A stretch of DNA of 6,792 nucleotides from Bacteroides sp. Its GTDB lineage: Bacteria; Bacteroidota; Bacteroidia; Bacteroidales; Muribaculaceae. Location: the NCBI GenBank assembly GCA_014801655.1, contig JAAVDT010000022.1:20191-26982 (forward strand). Direction: 5' to 3'. Below, piece by piece: positions 6,538 through 6,792 of this stretch (its first letter is position 1; each line of letters opens with the position of its first letter). Position numbers and translations under genes: made by a program. A model generated the notes under the pieces. The model ran no database searches. It saw only the letters and a list, made by a program, of their open reading frames with translations, and was not told the origin of the DNA.

Positions 6538-6792
6538 TTAGAATGTGAGTTTAACATTGAAACCGAATGTGCGGATGCTGGGCTGCTGGAAGTAGTCGAC
6601 ACCCTGATAGAAGTTGTTGGTTGTCGATGAGGTCGATTCGGGATCGTAGGGAGCCTTGCAGTAGATCATCCAGAGGTTCTTGCCGGTGAGGCCGAGAGTG
6701 AGGTCGGCAATGTTGTGGAGCATTGCGCGGGGGAATGTGTAGGTCAGGGTCAGGTCGGCGAGGCGGACGTTGGTCGCGCTGTAGATGTAGTA
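6538..6792 (-). CDS. SusC-like TonB-dependent outer-membrane transporter, C-terminal end only
   Basis: The last 84 codons of an open frame that enters from the right edge of the window; the start, signal peptide, carboxypeptidase-like domain, plug and most of the barrel are outside. The visible part is the end of the beta-barrel: alternating strands such as NVRLADLTLTYTFPR, then LTLGLTGKNLWMIY, a loop rich in Ser, Thr and Asn, and a final strand SIRTFGFNVKLTF that ends in phenylalanine, as expected for the BAM-recognised C-terminal signal. The motif NVRLADLTLTYTFP near the end is highly characteristic of SusC/RagA proteins. The SusD gene follows after 17 nt, which confirms the pairing. SusC imports oligosaccharides into the periplasm using TonB energy. 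Nothing can be said about its N-terminal sensor or regulation here. Confidence 0.93.
   Translation of the reverse strand, partial: YYIYSATNVRLADLTLTYTFPRAMLHNIADLTLGLTGKNLWMIYCKAPYDPESTSSTTNNFYQGVDYFQQPSIRTFGFNVKLTF

Overview
The window looks like chromosomal DNA of a gut Bacteroidales bacterium, possibly Muribaculaceae or a Bacteroides relative. The grounds are a SusC/SusD pair, DUF1735-type surface lipoproteins, gene starts without Shine-Dalgarno sequences, a promoter of the Bacteroides TAnnTTTG type and a moderate GC content. The genus is inferred, not shown. All genes lie on the minus strand, so transcription runs from high to low coordinates.

Right and central part (1197-6792): the downstream end of a polysaccharide-utilization locus (PUL). 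In transcription order it holds the C-terminus of a SusC-like TonB-dependent transporter (cut by the window edge), a SusD-like lipoprotein, a short GH18 lipoprotein with the catalytic DxDxE core, a DUF1735-LamG lipoprotein, and a lipoprotein with two DUF1735-like repeats and a C-terminal F5/8-type (discoidin-like) domain. Gaps of 17-40 nt indicate one operon. The set fits a surface machine in which two glycan-binding lipoproteins hold a GlcNAc-containing glycan (host N-glycan glycoprotein is my best guess, chitin-like chains the alternative), GH18 cuts an internal beta-1,4 GlcNAc linkage, and SusD/SusC import the product. No exo-glycosidase, sulfatase or regulator is visible; any would lie outside the window.

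Intergenic stretch (848-1196, 349 nt, no gene): a strong minus-strand intrinsic terminator (910-948), a probable promoter for the next gene (870-903), and a 183-bp palindromic MITE-like element (976-1158) with 20-bp terminal inverted repeats and an apparent 3-bp TAA target duplication. The element sits between the last PUL stop codon and the terminator, and seems to have split an older small hairpin.

Left part (1-847): a LolD-type ABC transporter ATPase gene, whose stop overlaps by 4 nt (ATGA) the start of a lipoprotein gene running off the left edge.

No tRNA, rRNA, CRISPR array or complete insertion sequence was seen. The most unusual items are the MITE-like element with its split hairpin and the GH18 with a substituted first aspartate in its motif; the rest is a recognisable PUL with a housekeeping-type ABC gene beside it.
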